Origin: Leptasterias polaris
Lineage: Eukaryota > Echinodermata > Asteroidea > Forcipulatida > Asteriidae
DNA length: 64,000 nucleotides
NCBI GenBank assembly: GCA_037783415.1
Contig: JAZGTN010000196.1
Location: forward strand, 1,426,001 to 1,490,000
Direction: 5' to 3'
This document shows, in pieces, positions 25,101 to 34,700 of the stretch (position 1 is its first letter; every line of letters begins with the position of its first letter). The translations under genes were made by a program, and so were the position numbers. Below the pieces are notes generated by a model. It saw nothing but the letters and a program-made list of their open reading frames with translations. It did no database searches and was not told the DNA's origin.

Positions 25101-26373
25101 ATTAATCTTTTTTGAACAGGCCAGGAATTTTGTCTTTAAGAAGGCAAGGCCATTTTCATGTTACAAAGGGCACTTCCTTTGGAACTTCTTAAAGTCTATG
25201 GAAAAGTTTTAAAGGGGAATAAAGGCCAAGACTGCCATGGCCTCTGCAACCTCCGTGTAACTCCAGGCCTGATTGCAAATCAAATTTCCATATTTAGTTA
25301 TTTCCTTTGACCCACCCACCATTTAAAAGAAAGGTCTGCATTGGTTATGAGATTTAAGGACATAAAACCACTTGCTGGAAAAACCCTAAATTCATTAAAG
25401 AACTTCTTCAGATACAAAATGATAGCCACACTTACTGCAAGCAACGGTTTCCTTATACCTTATTACCATAAAGCTTAAGGAAGTACTGCACAGCCATCTC
25501 CATTCAGGAGATAATTGTCACAATAGACCTTAAGTACAATGACGTCATCACGTAAACAATGATGAAACAACTGAAACACATATGTACGTGTGGCATTCAG
25601 GAAGGACCAATGAGCAACCTTCTTTTGACCTCTAACCAAGGGCACCCTACTCAAATGACGTCATTTATAAAGGTCTATTGTGCAACTGACCCTACCCCTT
25701 CCCCTAAAGACTCCCTGTAGGAAACAGCCTCAATCCTCTCAAATCAATTTATCACTACTGCCTCAATCCTCCTAAATCAACCAATGGGGGTTGTGTATTG
25801 CAGGATCCTTAATATTGTATGAGGCAAATCTCAAAAGAAGTTTCACATCGCCAAATCATCCATGTCCTACTGTTCTTTTAAAGCACTTGGTAAGGTTTAA
25901 CAATGACCCTTGCAAATATCAGTTCACTGCAAATCTGACAGCCATAGAGCAACTGTCCTCATCTCGCTGTGTCACTGAGACCATAGAGACCAACATCCCA
26001 CCACAGCGTGTCAATATAAAGGGTTAATAACCTCCTCCCCTTCCTGACGGTCCCCTGACCAGGCTCCCATGGGATGATGTAATGAGATGCCAGCTCTGGG
26101 TGGCAACTGCAGAGAACTATACAATTTATGCGTTAAATCTTATAACATTATTTGAAAAGCTCACCATAACTTCTACTCGTGCATCCGTTGTTCCGGTGAC
26201 CACTATACATGGGTTAGGTTGCATGAGATCACTGTAAGGTATAAATGTAGGTACAAAGCCAACAGGTCTGCCATTTGGGTCATTGACGCTGGTGAAGTTC
26301 CGATCGTAGCTGTCTTCAGGGACACCGACCCAGGTTACTGCTGTGCCCGCTGTGCATTCCTGGGCATAGGACC
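18941..26373 (-). CDS. Unrecognised extracellular protein with GPI-anchor-like C-terminus, or alternative tail of reelin
   Basis: Exons on the minus strand: 26373-26165, 24976-24945, 24244-24208, 22857-22651 and 19164-18941 (stop). The first three chain in frame (phases 1-0, 0-2, 2-0), as do the last two (1-1, 1-stop). Between 24208 and 22857 the phase is off by one, so a small exon is probably missing from this model. The product has paired cysteines, N-glycosylation sequons (NFTS, NSTS, NHHN) and ends in a ~23-residue hydrophobic segment with no basic tail, preceded by a Ser/Ala/Pro-rich stretch. That is the layout of a GPI-anchor signal. No known domain is recognised. Its first exon needs phase 1, which the last reelin exon (phase 0) does not supply. 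It is either a separate gene or a new reelin tail. Confidence 0.55.
19442..20560 (-). mobile_element. piggyBac-type MITE, family M, copy 3, split by another element
   Basis: Starts aaggcactggacacgtttgg after TTAA (19438-19441) and ends tccagtgcct before ctaa (a mutated TTAA). Between ggtaat at about 19463 and ttgtcaaagacc at about 20213 the family sequence is interrupted by a 750-bp inserted element. Confidence 0.78.
19463..20213. mobile_element. Foldback element with ~135-140 bp inverted repeats containing a LINE 3' end
   Basis: Left arm 19463-19598 and right arm about 20078-20213 are near-complementary over their whole length. Matching blocks include gtgagggcgctctca, tacttccgggggtataatg and cagctctgtgtacagtttta. 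The right arm contains the end of an ORF, FKEAVITHLRSTVKVMPE to LYTELSRR and stop, which looks like the C-terminus of a non-LTR reverse transcriptase (upstream YFPLTVKDWNTLQPDI). The left arm is therefore an inverted copy of that 3' end. Confidence 0.75.
20576..20760 (-). repeat. tRNA-derived SINE (Leu-like head), truncated
   Basis: On the minus strand the head reads ttgtggccgagtggtcaatc and gtatgggttcgggtccc, with the same body as the 49338 copy. Confidence 0.65.
21001..22016 (+). mobile_element. Non-LTR retrotransposon C-terminal region, split by a second element
   Basis: Part 1 (21001-21475) reads LAYSTAEYCAPVWYRSSHCQ, LVDKVLNNTMRLVFGCIR, the usual region after the RT thumb. Part 2 (about 21805-22016) reads CRTGHGRFRANMFRMGL, ASPACECGAALQTAAHITSD and C to a stop, a Cys/His motif near the end of such ORFs. 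The two parts would be contiguous without the minus-strand insertion at 21476-21804. Confidence 0.75.
21476..21804 (-). mobile_element. L2/CR1-like LINE 3' end nested in another LINE
   Basis: The minus strand reads LRSGNKYFLQEVKSHRTCG, DRSFSVAAPHLWNQLPLHIK, SNTIHSFKKSLKTHLM, a standard LINE C-terminus. It then runs through gcgctttataag to a (tta)n tail (seen as taataataa at about 21476-21496). Heavily 5'-truncated. Confidence 0.75.
22175..22516 (-). repeat. tRNA-derived SINE (Leu-like head)
   Basis: The minus-strand head gtcgtggccgagcggtctag and box B gtgtgggttcgatacccg are clear. The body includes agtgccttgctcaaggg-like sequence read in reverse. Confidence 0.65.
22651..22857 (-). CDS. Exon of the GPI-tail protein, Cys-rich
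   Basis: Acceptor ggttttcag, donor gtagat. It reads LNHHNSTSDVFDLKLDLNER, then SFLILQQIYDCRQADGDFLR and FEFHCDATSCDESDVQFFY, ending FTVSPPG. Three Cys and a Glu/Asp-rich strand pattern suggest a small extracellular beta domain. Only phase 1 is open. Confidence 0.68.
22890..23650. repeat. Diverged family M half plus a second interspersed repeat
   Basis: 22890-23000 resembles one half of the family M MITE (gccaaagacctgtat, aataacaaacctgtgaaag). 23450-23650 (aaatgtgacatcattggatg, gagacttgtaa, aaggactctatctactgg) recurs at 34590-34800. Confidence 0.5.
23656..24025 (+). mobile_element. piggyBac-type MITE, family M, copy 4
   Basis: A 370-bp element between TTAA at 23652-23655 and 24026-24029. The ends aggcattatacacgtttggt and cgtgttcagtgcct are inverted repeats. 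The central gacttctggccagaagcc palindrome is present. Confidence 0.82.
24208..24244 (-). CDS. Microexon, 37 bp
   Basis: Bounded by gatccacag and gtaagt. Joined to the previous microexon it reads CVKDQYDREICDA and ends in phase 0. The following exon at 22857 is open only in phase 1, so one exon seems to be missing between them. Confidence 0.58.
24945..24976 (-). CDS. Microexon, 32 bp
   Basis: Bounded by ttttacag and gtgagt. Phase 0 entry reads AESNPQGSII and leaves phase 2, as required by the exon at 24244. Confidence 0.6.
26165..26373 (-). CDS. First visible exon of the GPI-tail protein
   Basis: The acceptor is ttatttgtag and the donor gtgagc. It encodes SYAQECTAGTAVTWVGVPED, then NFTSVNDPNGRPVGFVPT and PCIVVTGTTDARVEVM. 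Only incoming phase 1 is open. Read through upstream, the acceptor tract translates as a hydrophobic run ending GSYA/QE, which resembles a signal-peptide cleavage site but is more likely an intron polypyrimidine tract. Confidence 0.65.
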
Positions 26374-26904
26374 CTACAAATAAAATGAACAGTTTGTGAA
26401 GCTTTAAGTGAAAATGATTCAAACTCACCGAAAAAATTAAAACTGCACAGAAATTGGAAACATAAACTTGATTTGTTGACATGTGAACATTGGTCACTAG
26501 AGGTCGCACCATGAATTACAAGAGAAGAAATATCTGTCTCAAACAAACATTGGTTTTTAAACAAGATTCGTAGATTTGGCCAATCGATTTTGCATCCGCT
26601 ATCAACATTTAATACAAAAACTAGCGTCGCCTATCAAGACTACATAAACACAAACTGCATTCCGACTACAATTTAATTTGTTTATATTCATTTTTGTTTC
26701 TTATCTGTACAGTATGTTGGAATGACACTTTAGTTTCATTATTTTGTATCCTATTTTCTATGCAAATAAATTGCAGAGAATACTTAACATTTTAATTTTA
26801 AGAAAATGAGAGACACCTTTTGGAAAGAATCAAAAGATACTTCATAAGATAACTTCCTAAATGTGTGTTATTTAAAAGTAAATTACTAATTGTGACATGC
26901 TTGT

Positions 26905-27332
26905 TTTATCCCAGTGACCCTAATGTTTCATACAATTTATAAAATTCTTTTGTTAACTTTCAAAGCTCAAACATGTCAATCTCCTGCTTATTTATCTGAA
27001 CTTGTTCACCATTATTCCCCTACTCGGACTTTACATTCATCTCAACAGTCATTGCTTACCACAACTACAAGAGCTTCTTCCATTTTTTATGGTCAAAGAT
27101 CATTTTCTTACGCTGCTCCATTTCTTTGGAATAGTCTTCCTGTGCATATTCGCCAGGCTAGTTCTTTACACTGTTTTAAGTCTCTGTTAAAAACTCATTT
27201 GTTTGAAGCTGCTTATTTGTAATCTGCTTACTTGTAATGTATCTTTCACTCTTTGTATATTTCATTGTTCTCTTTATACGCTTAGAGGCTTTTGCATTAG
27301 GCGCTTTACAAATGTCTTTATTATTATTATTA
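26905..27332 (+). mobile_element. L2/CR1-like LINE 3' end with (TTA)n tail
   Basis: ILLLTFKAQTCQSPAYLSEL, SIFYGQRSFSYAAPFLWNSL, PVHIRQASSLHCFKSLLKT and HLF is the canonical C-terminus. Stop codon, then gcgctttacaaatgtcttta and (tta)n. The tail abuts a piggyBac element. Confidence 0.85.
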
Positions 27333-27336
27333 TTAA

Positions 27337-28086
27337 CCCTTTCAATACCGCATTTTTTATAGGGGTCACACTGCTGTGTACCGCATTTTTTCACGCACAC
27401 ACACACAAAAAGCAACGTGCAGTGTTCAAAATTTTTTCAATCTTGATTTTCTGTGTTAAGACATATTTTTGTGGAAAAACTTTATGCATACAATTTGTAG
27501 CTTATGAAATGACCTTTTATATGATGTCAAATTTGTATACATTATCTTTAGGTCCTTTGTCACCTCGATCGGCACGAATGGGTCGAGGCCCGCCGGGTCC
27601 ACGCCTAAGCCCACGGCATTGAACGAGTGCTGTGCTCGGTCCAGCTACCGGTATATCGTCAATTGAACGTGCCTGGCGACGAAACATCACGAGTTTCATC
27701 TGAATCTTCACTAGGTTCATCTTCAGATATTTCCGAGTCCAATTCGGAGTCACTTACGACAAATATTTCAACCAAAATCTCCAGGTCATGAACAGCCATG
27801 ATGGTGATTTTTTGTCGGGAAAATGAAAGCGTGAAATCTGGAAGTACTGCTGCATGCAATGTAATTTTTCTCGGAATATCGTAATGGCGACCCCCTATAC
27901 AGTACACACCATTGTGAAGCTCGATAAACAAGCTACCCGTCTATATAAATGTCAACAGCAGGACGCCAAACAAAATAATTACAGGCTCTCAAACGCCGCT
28001 GCTTTTTGTGTCGAGTAAACTCGACATTGGTACGGAAGCACTACACGGCGCACTGTCGAGTAAACTCGACAATGGTATTGAAAGGG
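27337..28086 (-). mobile_element. Non-autonomous piggyBac element
   Basis: TTAA occurs on both sides (27333-27336, 28087-28090). The ends are 13-bp perfect inverted repeats, ccctttcaatacc. The minus strand encodes, near 27800, MAVHDLEILVEIFVVSDSEL and a Ser/Asp/Glu-rich stretch (SEDEPSEDSDETRD), like the acidic N-terminus of piggyBac transposases. The catalytic core is absent. Two tcgagtaaactcga palindromes lie near the right end. Confidence 0.82.
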
Positions 28087-28564
28087 TTAATGGACCTTTT
28101 CTTCCGGTTCAACGGGAAGTGCAAATAATAAAACAATTATTTTCTAGTATGAAATCCTGATGTTTTGGGTTTTTTTATAATCACAGAAACCCTGTGTCTG
28201 TTTCTTTGAACATTTGGGCTAATTTGGGTGTTCGGGCCACATCTAGACTATTTTAAATGAGAATGGACATTTTAACAATTCAAAACTGATAAGTCCAGTA
28301 AGTGCTATTTTAGGAGGAACAACTTTTGTTGCACTGACATGAAGATTTGGACTTGTTATTCTTATGCTGGTACCCATTTGTGTTGCACTTTATGCATAAA
28401 ACGTTTCCAGCTAAGGTATGTTTTAATCACACGCTCCTGCAGGCAATGAGTAGCATATTTTACAAAATGTAGGTAATCATCATTTTGCGCCACGGCCATT
28501 GCTGTGTTTTTACATACACAGAAGATTTAGAAAAAGTTTTTAATAATACTGCAAAATAACAAAC

Positions 28565-28735
28565 CTTAAACTGAAGGACATCACCAGATTTTAATGCCTG
28601 CTTGCGAGTGATAGCAAAGCGGTCACCTCCCTGCTCGTTGAAGACCAGCGCCTTCATTTTAACTGAGCTGCAGTAGCTACCTGCTTCACCATTACTAATG
28701 CTCATCCACATACTGTCATGGCTGACACCTTCATC
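28565..28735 (-). CDS. RELN: Reelin exon r20, last recognisable: start of repeat 3
   Basis: Exactly 57 codons: [57 protein letters not shown]. Matches the opening of repeat 3 in vertebrate reelin. The donor is gtttgt (weaker than most here). The next expected exon (beginning with a strand and Cys, then LLQYS...GxxW) was not found. Confidence 0.9.
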
Positions 28736-31700
28736 CTGTACACAAACAAAAATTAATTTCTAGCGCATTTTCTTATAACGATCAATGGACATTACATTTG
28801 TGCCCGTTCATTGGGAAAATAACAATGCTTTATTCTTTCTCAGCTCTCACAATTAAAAACAATAAATTAAACCATGATAAAATTACATAAGATCTTTACA
28901 TCAGAGTTTAGCTATATAAGAAAAAAACATTATTTGTGTTTTACCCTACACTAATGTGTGTAAAGCACTTTCCAAGAATCTTGTGAAAAACAAATCTACA
29001 GACATTTAACTTGTGTGGGATTTGAAGCCATGACCCTAGTCATTCTAGTGCAGAAAATTTACCTCTAGATCATTGAGCTTGCCTCAGTAGACCCCCCCCC
29101 CCCCCCCCCCGAAAAAAAGGGAAAAGAAAAAAGCTGATGGTAAGTTCTCTCTTATCGTCATCTTGATTTTACAAAGCACTACAATTTATTATAAGATGTG
29201 TTGTCAATATTACCATAATGATTGTTTTAGGTACATTAAACTGTGCCTAGCGGTTATGATTGATTTGCAGTTAAGATCAATCTTGGCTCTTTCCGAAATC
29301 CTGCCCAGGGGCATAAGCAAAGTGGGATGTCACAATACAAACCCCTATGGTAATAGTAACAACTTATCTGGTGAAATCGATTGCCCCTGGACTACCAACT
29401 CAATGTTGCTTTCCTTTACAGTTAAACAGTTGTGGGAATACTGACCATTCAGTAAGCTAGAATCCTCATATCTAATTAGTCAATATCTATGGGATATATT
29501 CTTTTATCTCACTCTCAAATCCTATATTGCATCCTGATTGCATTACGCATCTTCACCTTACAGCAACACATTAAATAGTTGTAAAATAAAAAACTAATAA
29601 ACTGTCAATGTTTACCTGCAAAGCTGTCTCAAGGACTTACTTTAAGTTTAACCCCAGTTTGAAATAATTCAATATTTTGAGCTTCACACTATTTTCAGGA
29701 CATTGGTAATATAAGAGCCAACACTCATGCTCCCCAAAGAGATTTACACATGGATGTACCTTCAAGTTTACTATTTATAGTTACTTCTTATTTTGTCCAT
29801 ACTATGCAAAGTTGCACTTATTATTGAATTATTTGCTGTGCTGTCTGACATCGACACCTACCTGGGCATATGTGTTATCCCCTGCAGCTACACTGAACTC
29901 ATTGCCAATGTACACATCATCTAGGGCCCATTGATCTTCATATACACCATGTTTAGGCTGCCACCATCGGAACCTGGTATTCTCAGTCTTTGCTAACTGC
30001 GGGAGCTTTTGGTAAACAAATCTGGGATGAAAAAACACAAATGTAAATACAGATAAGTCTCTGTGACTCTGTGACTGTACTCATTGATGATTGGTAATTT
30101 ACAGGTTTATATATCTCATCAATTAGGTTGCCATTAATTTCCTGCTAGAATTTATCAATCTATTATTCTGAAAAGCAAATGCACTACTATACATCTTAAG
30201 TACGTTGCACCTTTTATCAACTATCAGGTTACATCCTTTTATATTTAAAATATCAAGTAACAAACCACAAGGGAAACTGACTGGGTAAATTGTAAATAAC
30301 TTGTGGTTGAACAAAGAAAAGTGACTAGAGCTGGATTTGAACCAATGGCCACTGGAATTTGCTCTACCAACTGAGCTATCTAGAAGCAATGTCTAAAGTA
30401 ATTATTTATAAAACATAGCAACTACTCGCTTCGTTCTAACTCCTCACTAGTCCTAGTTGTTCCAAAGTCCAGGACAGTGCGCTATGGTGACCGGGCCTTT
30501 TCACACATTGGACCTGTTCTCTGAAATAAACTACCCGATTCAATCCGGAACATTGTTTCTCTGCAAACTTTCAAAACAGAACTGAAGACACTGCTCTTTA
30601 CACAAGCATACTGTGTCTTGTTTCTTAGTTCTGAATTGTCACAATGTCATTGTATCTATTACCATTAAGTGCTGTAGCACCATGCGTAATGTGTTTTAGA
30701 ATGTGCGCTTTATAAATCCATTACTATTGTTAGTATTCTTCTCACAACAAGTAGAGGACTTACTGTCAGTCTAAACTACTTACTTGGCTTCTTTATAATC
30801 AGTGAAGTATAACTCTAAAAGCAATGTCCATGTAATTCCGCCATCATTGGAGTACTGCAGTAACACTCCTTCTTCTCGCTGATCAGCCCCATGGCAGTAG
30901 CGGTCCGAGTCATCACCGCCGAGACGGATGTAAAATTGAACAAAAGTAGCTGCCCTGGTGTTGAGGTCATGGCTCACGAACTGACGAACGCCAGGCTATA
31001 AACGTAACAAAGTTATAAAATGCACATGTTTTAATTTGTGACAAACTTCTTGAAATAGATATTTAGAATACTATATAATACCGGTGTCTTATATCGTACA
31101 CATATACCAATAGGAAGGATTTGTTCAGAAAGAATTACTTTGTGAAACATCAAAGAGGCCACTAAGAGGCACAGTGGCACAATTTGCTGCCAAATCAGAC
31201 CAGAAACACTGAGGCAAGTTGTTTAAACTGTCATTAAGGTTTAAACTGTCATCAAATGTATTAAGGTTCATTGTTTATTTTTTTAAAAGATTTAAAAAAA
31301 ATTAAGAACAAAAAACTCTACACTGATTGATGTGTTTTAAGCATTGAGTGCTTACTCAGTACTTTCCCAGAGTCCTGTGAAAAAATCCACAGGCAAGTTA
31401 CTCAGGTGGTACCTGAACCCACAACATTTGCCATTCTTGAGCAGATGTCTTACCACTAGACCACCGCTAGAGGCAGCTTGAATCCTATATTTTAGGAGCT
31501 GGTAACACAGCTATTTCAAAGCGTTCAATTTTCATCAGGGACAAAGGATATTATTTTGTTTTACCTATACACTGATGTGTGTAAAGCAATGTATACTCAG
31601 TACTTTCCCGAGTTCTGTGAAAAAAATCCACATAAAATAAAACCTGTTGCCACTAGAGCAGATGTCTTATCACTATCCCACAAGATTGCCCGGTAGCTAG

Positions 31701-34700
31701 AGGCAATTAAAATCATAGATTTTAGCAGCTGAACAGAGCTGCCAACATACGCATTTTGCATTTATGGAGGTATTTAGAATCACATTAACATTATAGATAA
31801 ACATTTTTCAACAATCAGGGAGATTTTCAAATTTTTTCATCAGAACATGGAAAGATTGTGTTTTTTTTAGAGAACCTTCTGCAGAATCAGGGAGAGTTGG
31901 AATCTCAGGTACTGCAACAATTTAATAAATGTTAAATCAAAACAAAAACCTCTGAAAATGAAATTGACTTACTCCCGAGAAATATAGAGAGGATCCTGAG
32001 GTAATGATTCCACATCCATCCTCGCCGCTTGTGACTGTTCCACCATGTACCTCCCTCCAATCAGATAATAGAACAGCTGCTTCCTCAAAATCTGATTGGA
32101 CAGATGAAGCAAGATATCCAGGAGAGCAGGCGTCACCATGGTAACTAGTCCCATCACAGCTACAAAGAGACGTAACAGAGAATGATGTTGTGGTGTTTAG
32201 GACATTACTTTTCTTGTGTTGTTTGACATTTTGGGTTTTTAAGATTGTGGACTGTTAGCCAAGATATGTGTCTTTGAAACTCTTTCAAATTATCAAGTCA
32301 TAAACCTGACTGGGTAAATTCAAATTCAATTTAGGGGTGAGCAAAGAAAATCTTATGAGAACGCTAATGGTGGGATCTCCCTAGTTCGTCTATATCCTTG
32401 TTCAGAGGTGCAAATCAAAAGCCATTCAAGCTAAAAATGTTGTATAGCCATGGATCGCACCCAAGTTTACAACCTGTGAAGTGGCAGGAGAGAGATCACC
32501 TTAAGGGGATGTGGCTTTTTATTTCAAATATCAAGTAATAAACCACAAGGGAAACTGACCGGGTAAATGTTAATTAAATTTTGGGTTGGAACAAAAGAAC
32601 AATTTCTATGGATGTCTAAAAGCACATATGTTTTTTTAAGACAAGAAGAGCCTACGCCGAGTTTTTTTAAACTACAAGACCTCTCCATTTATACAGCAGC
32701 TTTGTTTACAAGGTGTTTACAAGGTGTTGTGCCGCAATCTGAAGCCCACCATGTCAGAAAAAAACATGGCAACCTGGCCTATTTTATGTGATTTTGAGGT
32801 TGAACAAAGAAAAATTACTAGAGCGGGATTTGAAGCAATGACCTCCTGATTAACCTGCCGGCACTCTACCAACTGAGCTATCTAGCCTTATGTTCGCGGT
32901 CTACCTATATTGTAAATATCTTTGATCACACCTAAGCGTACAATACAACCTGGGAAGCGGCAGCCAGGCAATCACCTTTAAGAGGGATGCGACTTTTTAT
33001 TTCAGATATCACAAAAATTACACACCAAACGGACCAACAGCTTTACGTTTTATACGAAGGATGAAGCAAGAATGGTTAAGTGTCTTGCTTATGGACACAA
33101 GTGTCACAAAGACCAGGACTCAAGCCCACAATCTGCTGATTGGAAACACCAGGGCAAATTTCAAAGAGCTTCTTAAACAGCAATTAGTGCTTATTATTTT
33201 TTTGCTAAGCAAAAATGAGCAGGATACCAGTCACAGACGATAAATGTAGACAGATGTTTTGGCCGCTAACCGTATTGTGGTAAGCATTATTTAGATATGC
33301 TTAGCCACGTTTTGTGCTTAAGTAGCTCTATACAGTTGGGCCCAGAGCTTGAGCCTGTGCGCTTGACCAACTGGCCAAAACACGCTTACGCACATTTTTT
33401 CGCAATAGTTAAGCACACAAGTTTGCCTACTTGTAAACAGCTTTATGAAATACGGCCCCAATCCTCCTGAGATAAAGGATTAAAACATACCTGCAGATAC
33501 CATCCACACAGTGTCCATGTCCGAGGCAATGCTTGGGGCATTCTCTACCGATGTATATATTATCTATAGCCCAGGAGTCAACCTCACTAAAGACTGACTG
33601 CCGCCATCGGAATCTTGTGGATGCAGTTCTGAAAGAAGACAAAAAGAAGATGATGAGTTTTGGGGGAAGTTACTCGGCCTAAATAACAAGCTCTCAGTTT
33701 TAGTTTTATTGTGTTAAATAAGAGAAATCGCTATCTAAAACACAGAGATGAGGTCGTGAGAAATCGAAAAGTTCACAAAAATGTTTACAAGCGCGCGCTC
33801 GATAATCAATGTGTTTAAGAGACTGCTGCATTATCAAAGCAGTTCAATTTTAAGCAATCGGATTGCAAAAAAACAGAAACAAAACAAAGCAACAAACCAA
33901 GAAGACAACATCATTACGTTAAGTTTAAATTCATCCTTTTTTTGTCTAGGCCGTCTTACATGTTTAAAAAAAAAAAAATTTGTTTTAACAAAACAAAACT
34001 TGCTGTACTTTTTAGCTTACAGAACACTGCTGACCATACTGTTATTCAAAGGCTTTAGGGCACAAACCTGCTCATTCATCCTCCATTACTAGGCATAACA
34101 AGTCGGTAATTACTGACCACACTGTAAAATGATAGAGAACCTGACAAAAACAACGGCTCAGGGAGGTCATTTGGATCAAACGCAGGGCAAGAGAACACTA
34201 TCAACAAAGTTAACGAGGCATACAAGCTCCAGAACATTACGAATAAATAGTCCAAACCATGCCAACAACGCCCTCTATGGTTGAGTCATTAAGATGTTTT
34301 CAGTAACTCTGATACATACCTCGTTGCTGGTGGAAGCAGCACAGTAACAAGTGTCCATTCCCCGTATTGAGTGTGGTCGTAAATACTTGCACTATGGTAG
34401 TTATCCTGACAAGTGCTTTGGCCCGGTAGGCACTCGTTAATAACAAGCTGCCAGGTTAAACCATGGTCACTAGAATACTCAAGATACACCTTCTTATCTG
34501 AAAAGATTTAAATTTTGTCATTAAATCTAACTCAAATATTGAAACAAAGTAATGAACTGCAATTTCCTGTACAAATAAATACAGACCCATATATTTGAAA
34601 TGTGACATCATTGGACATTTCTGGATTTCGAAAAAATTTGCAGTGGAAGGATATAAAACACAATGGCACAGTCTATTTTAACATGAAGTTAGAGACTTGT

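Noticed and set aside
26374..26512. Signal-peptide-like N-terminus upstream of the 26373 exon
   Set aside because: The hydrophobic run is the translation of an intron polypyrimidine tract ending in a good AG; kept only as an alternative.
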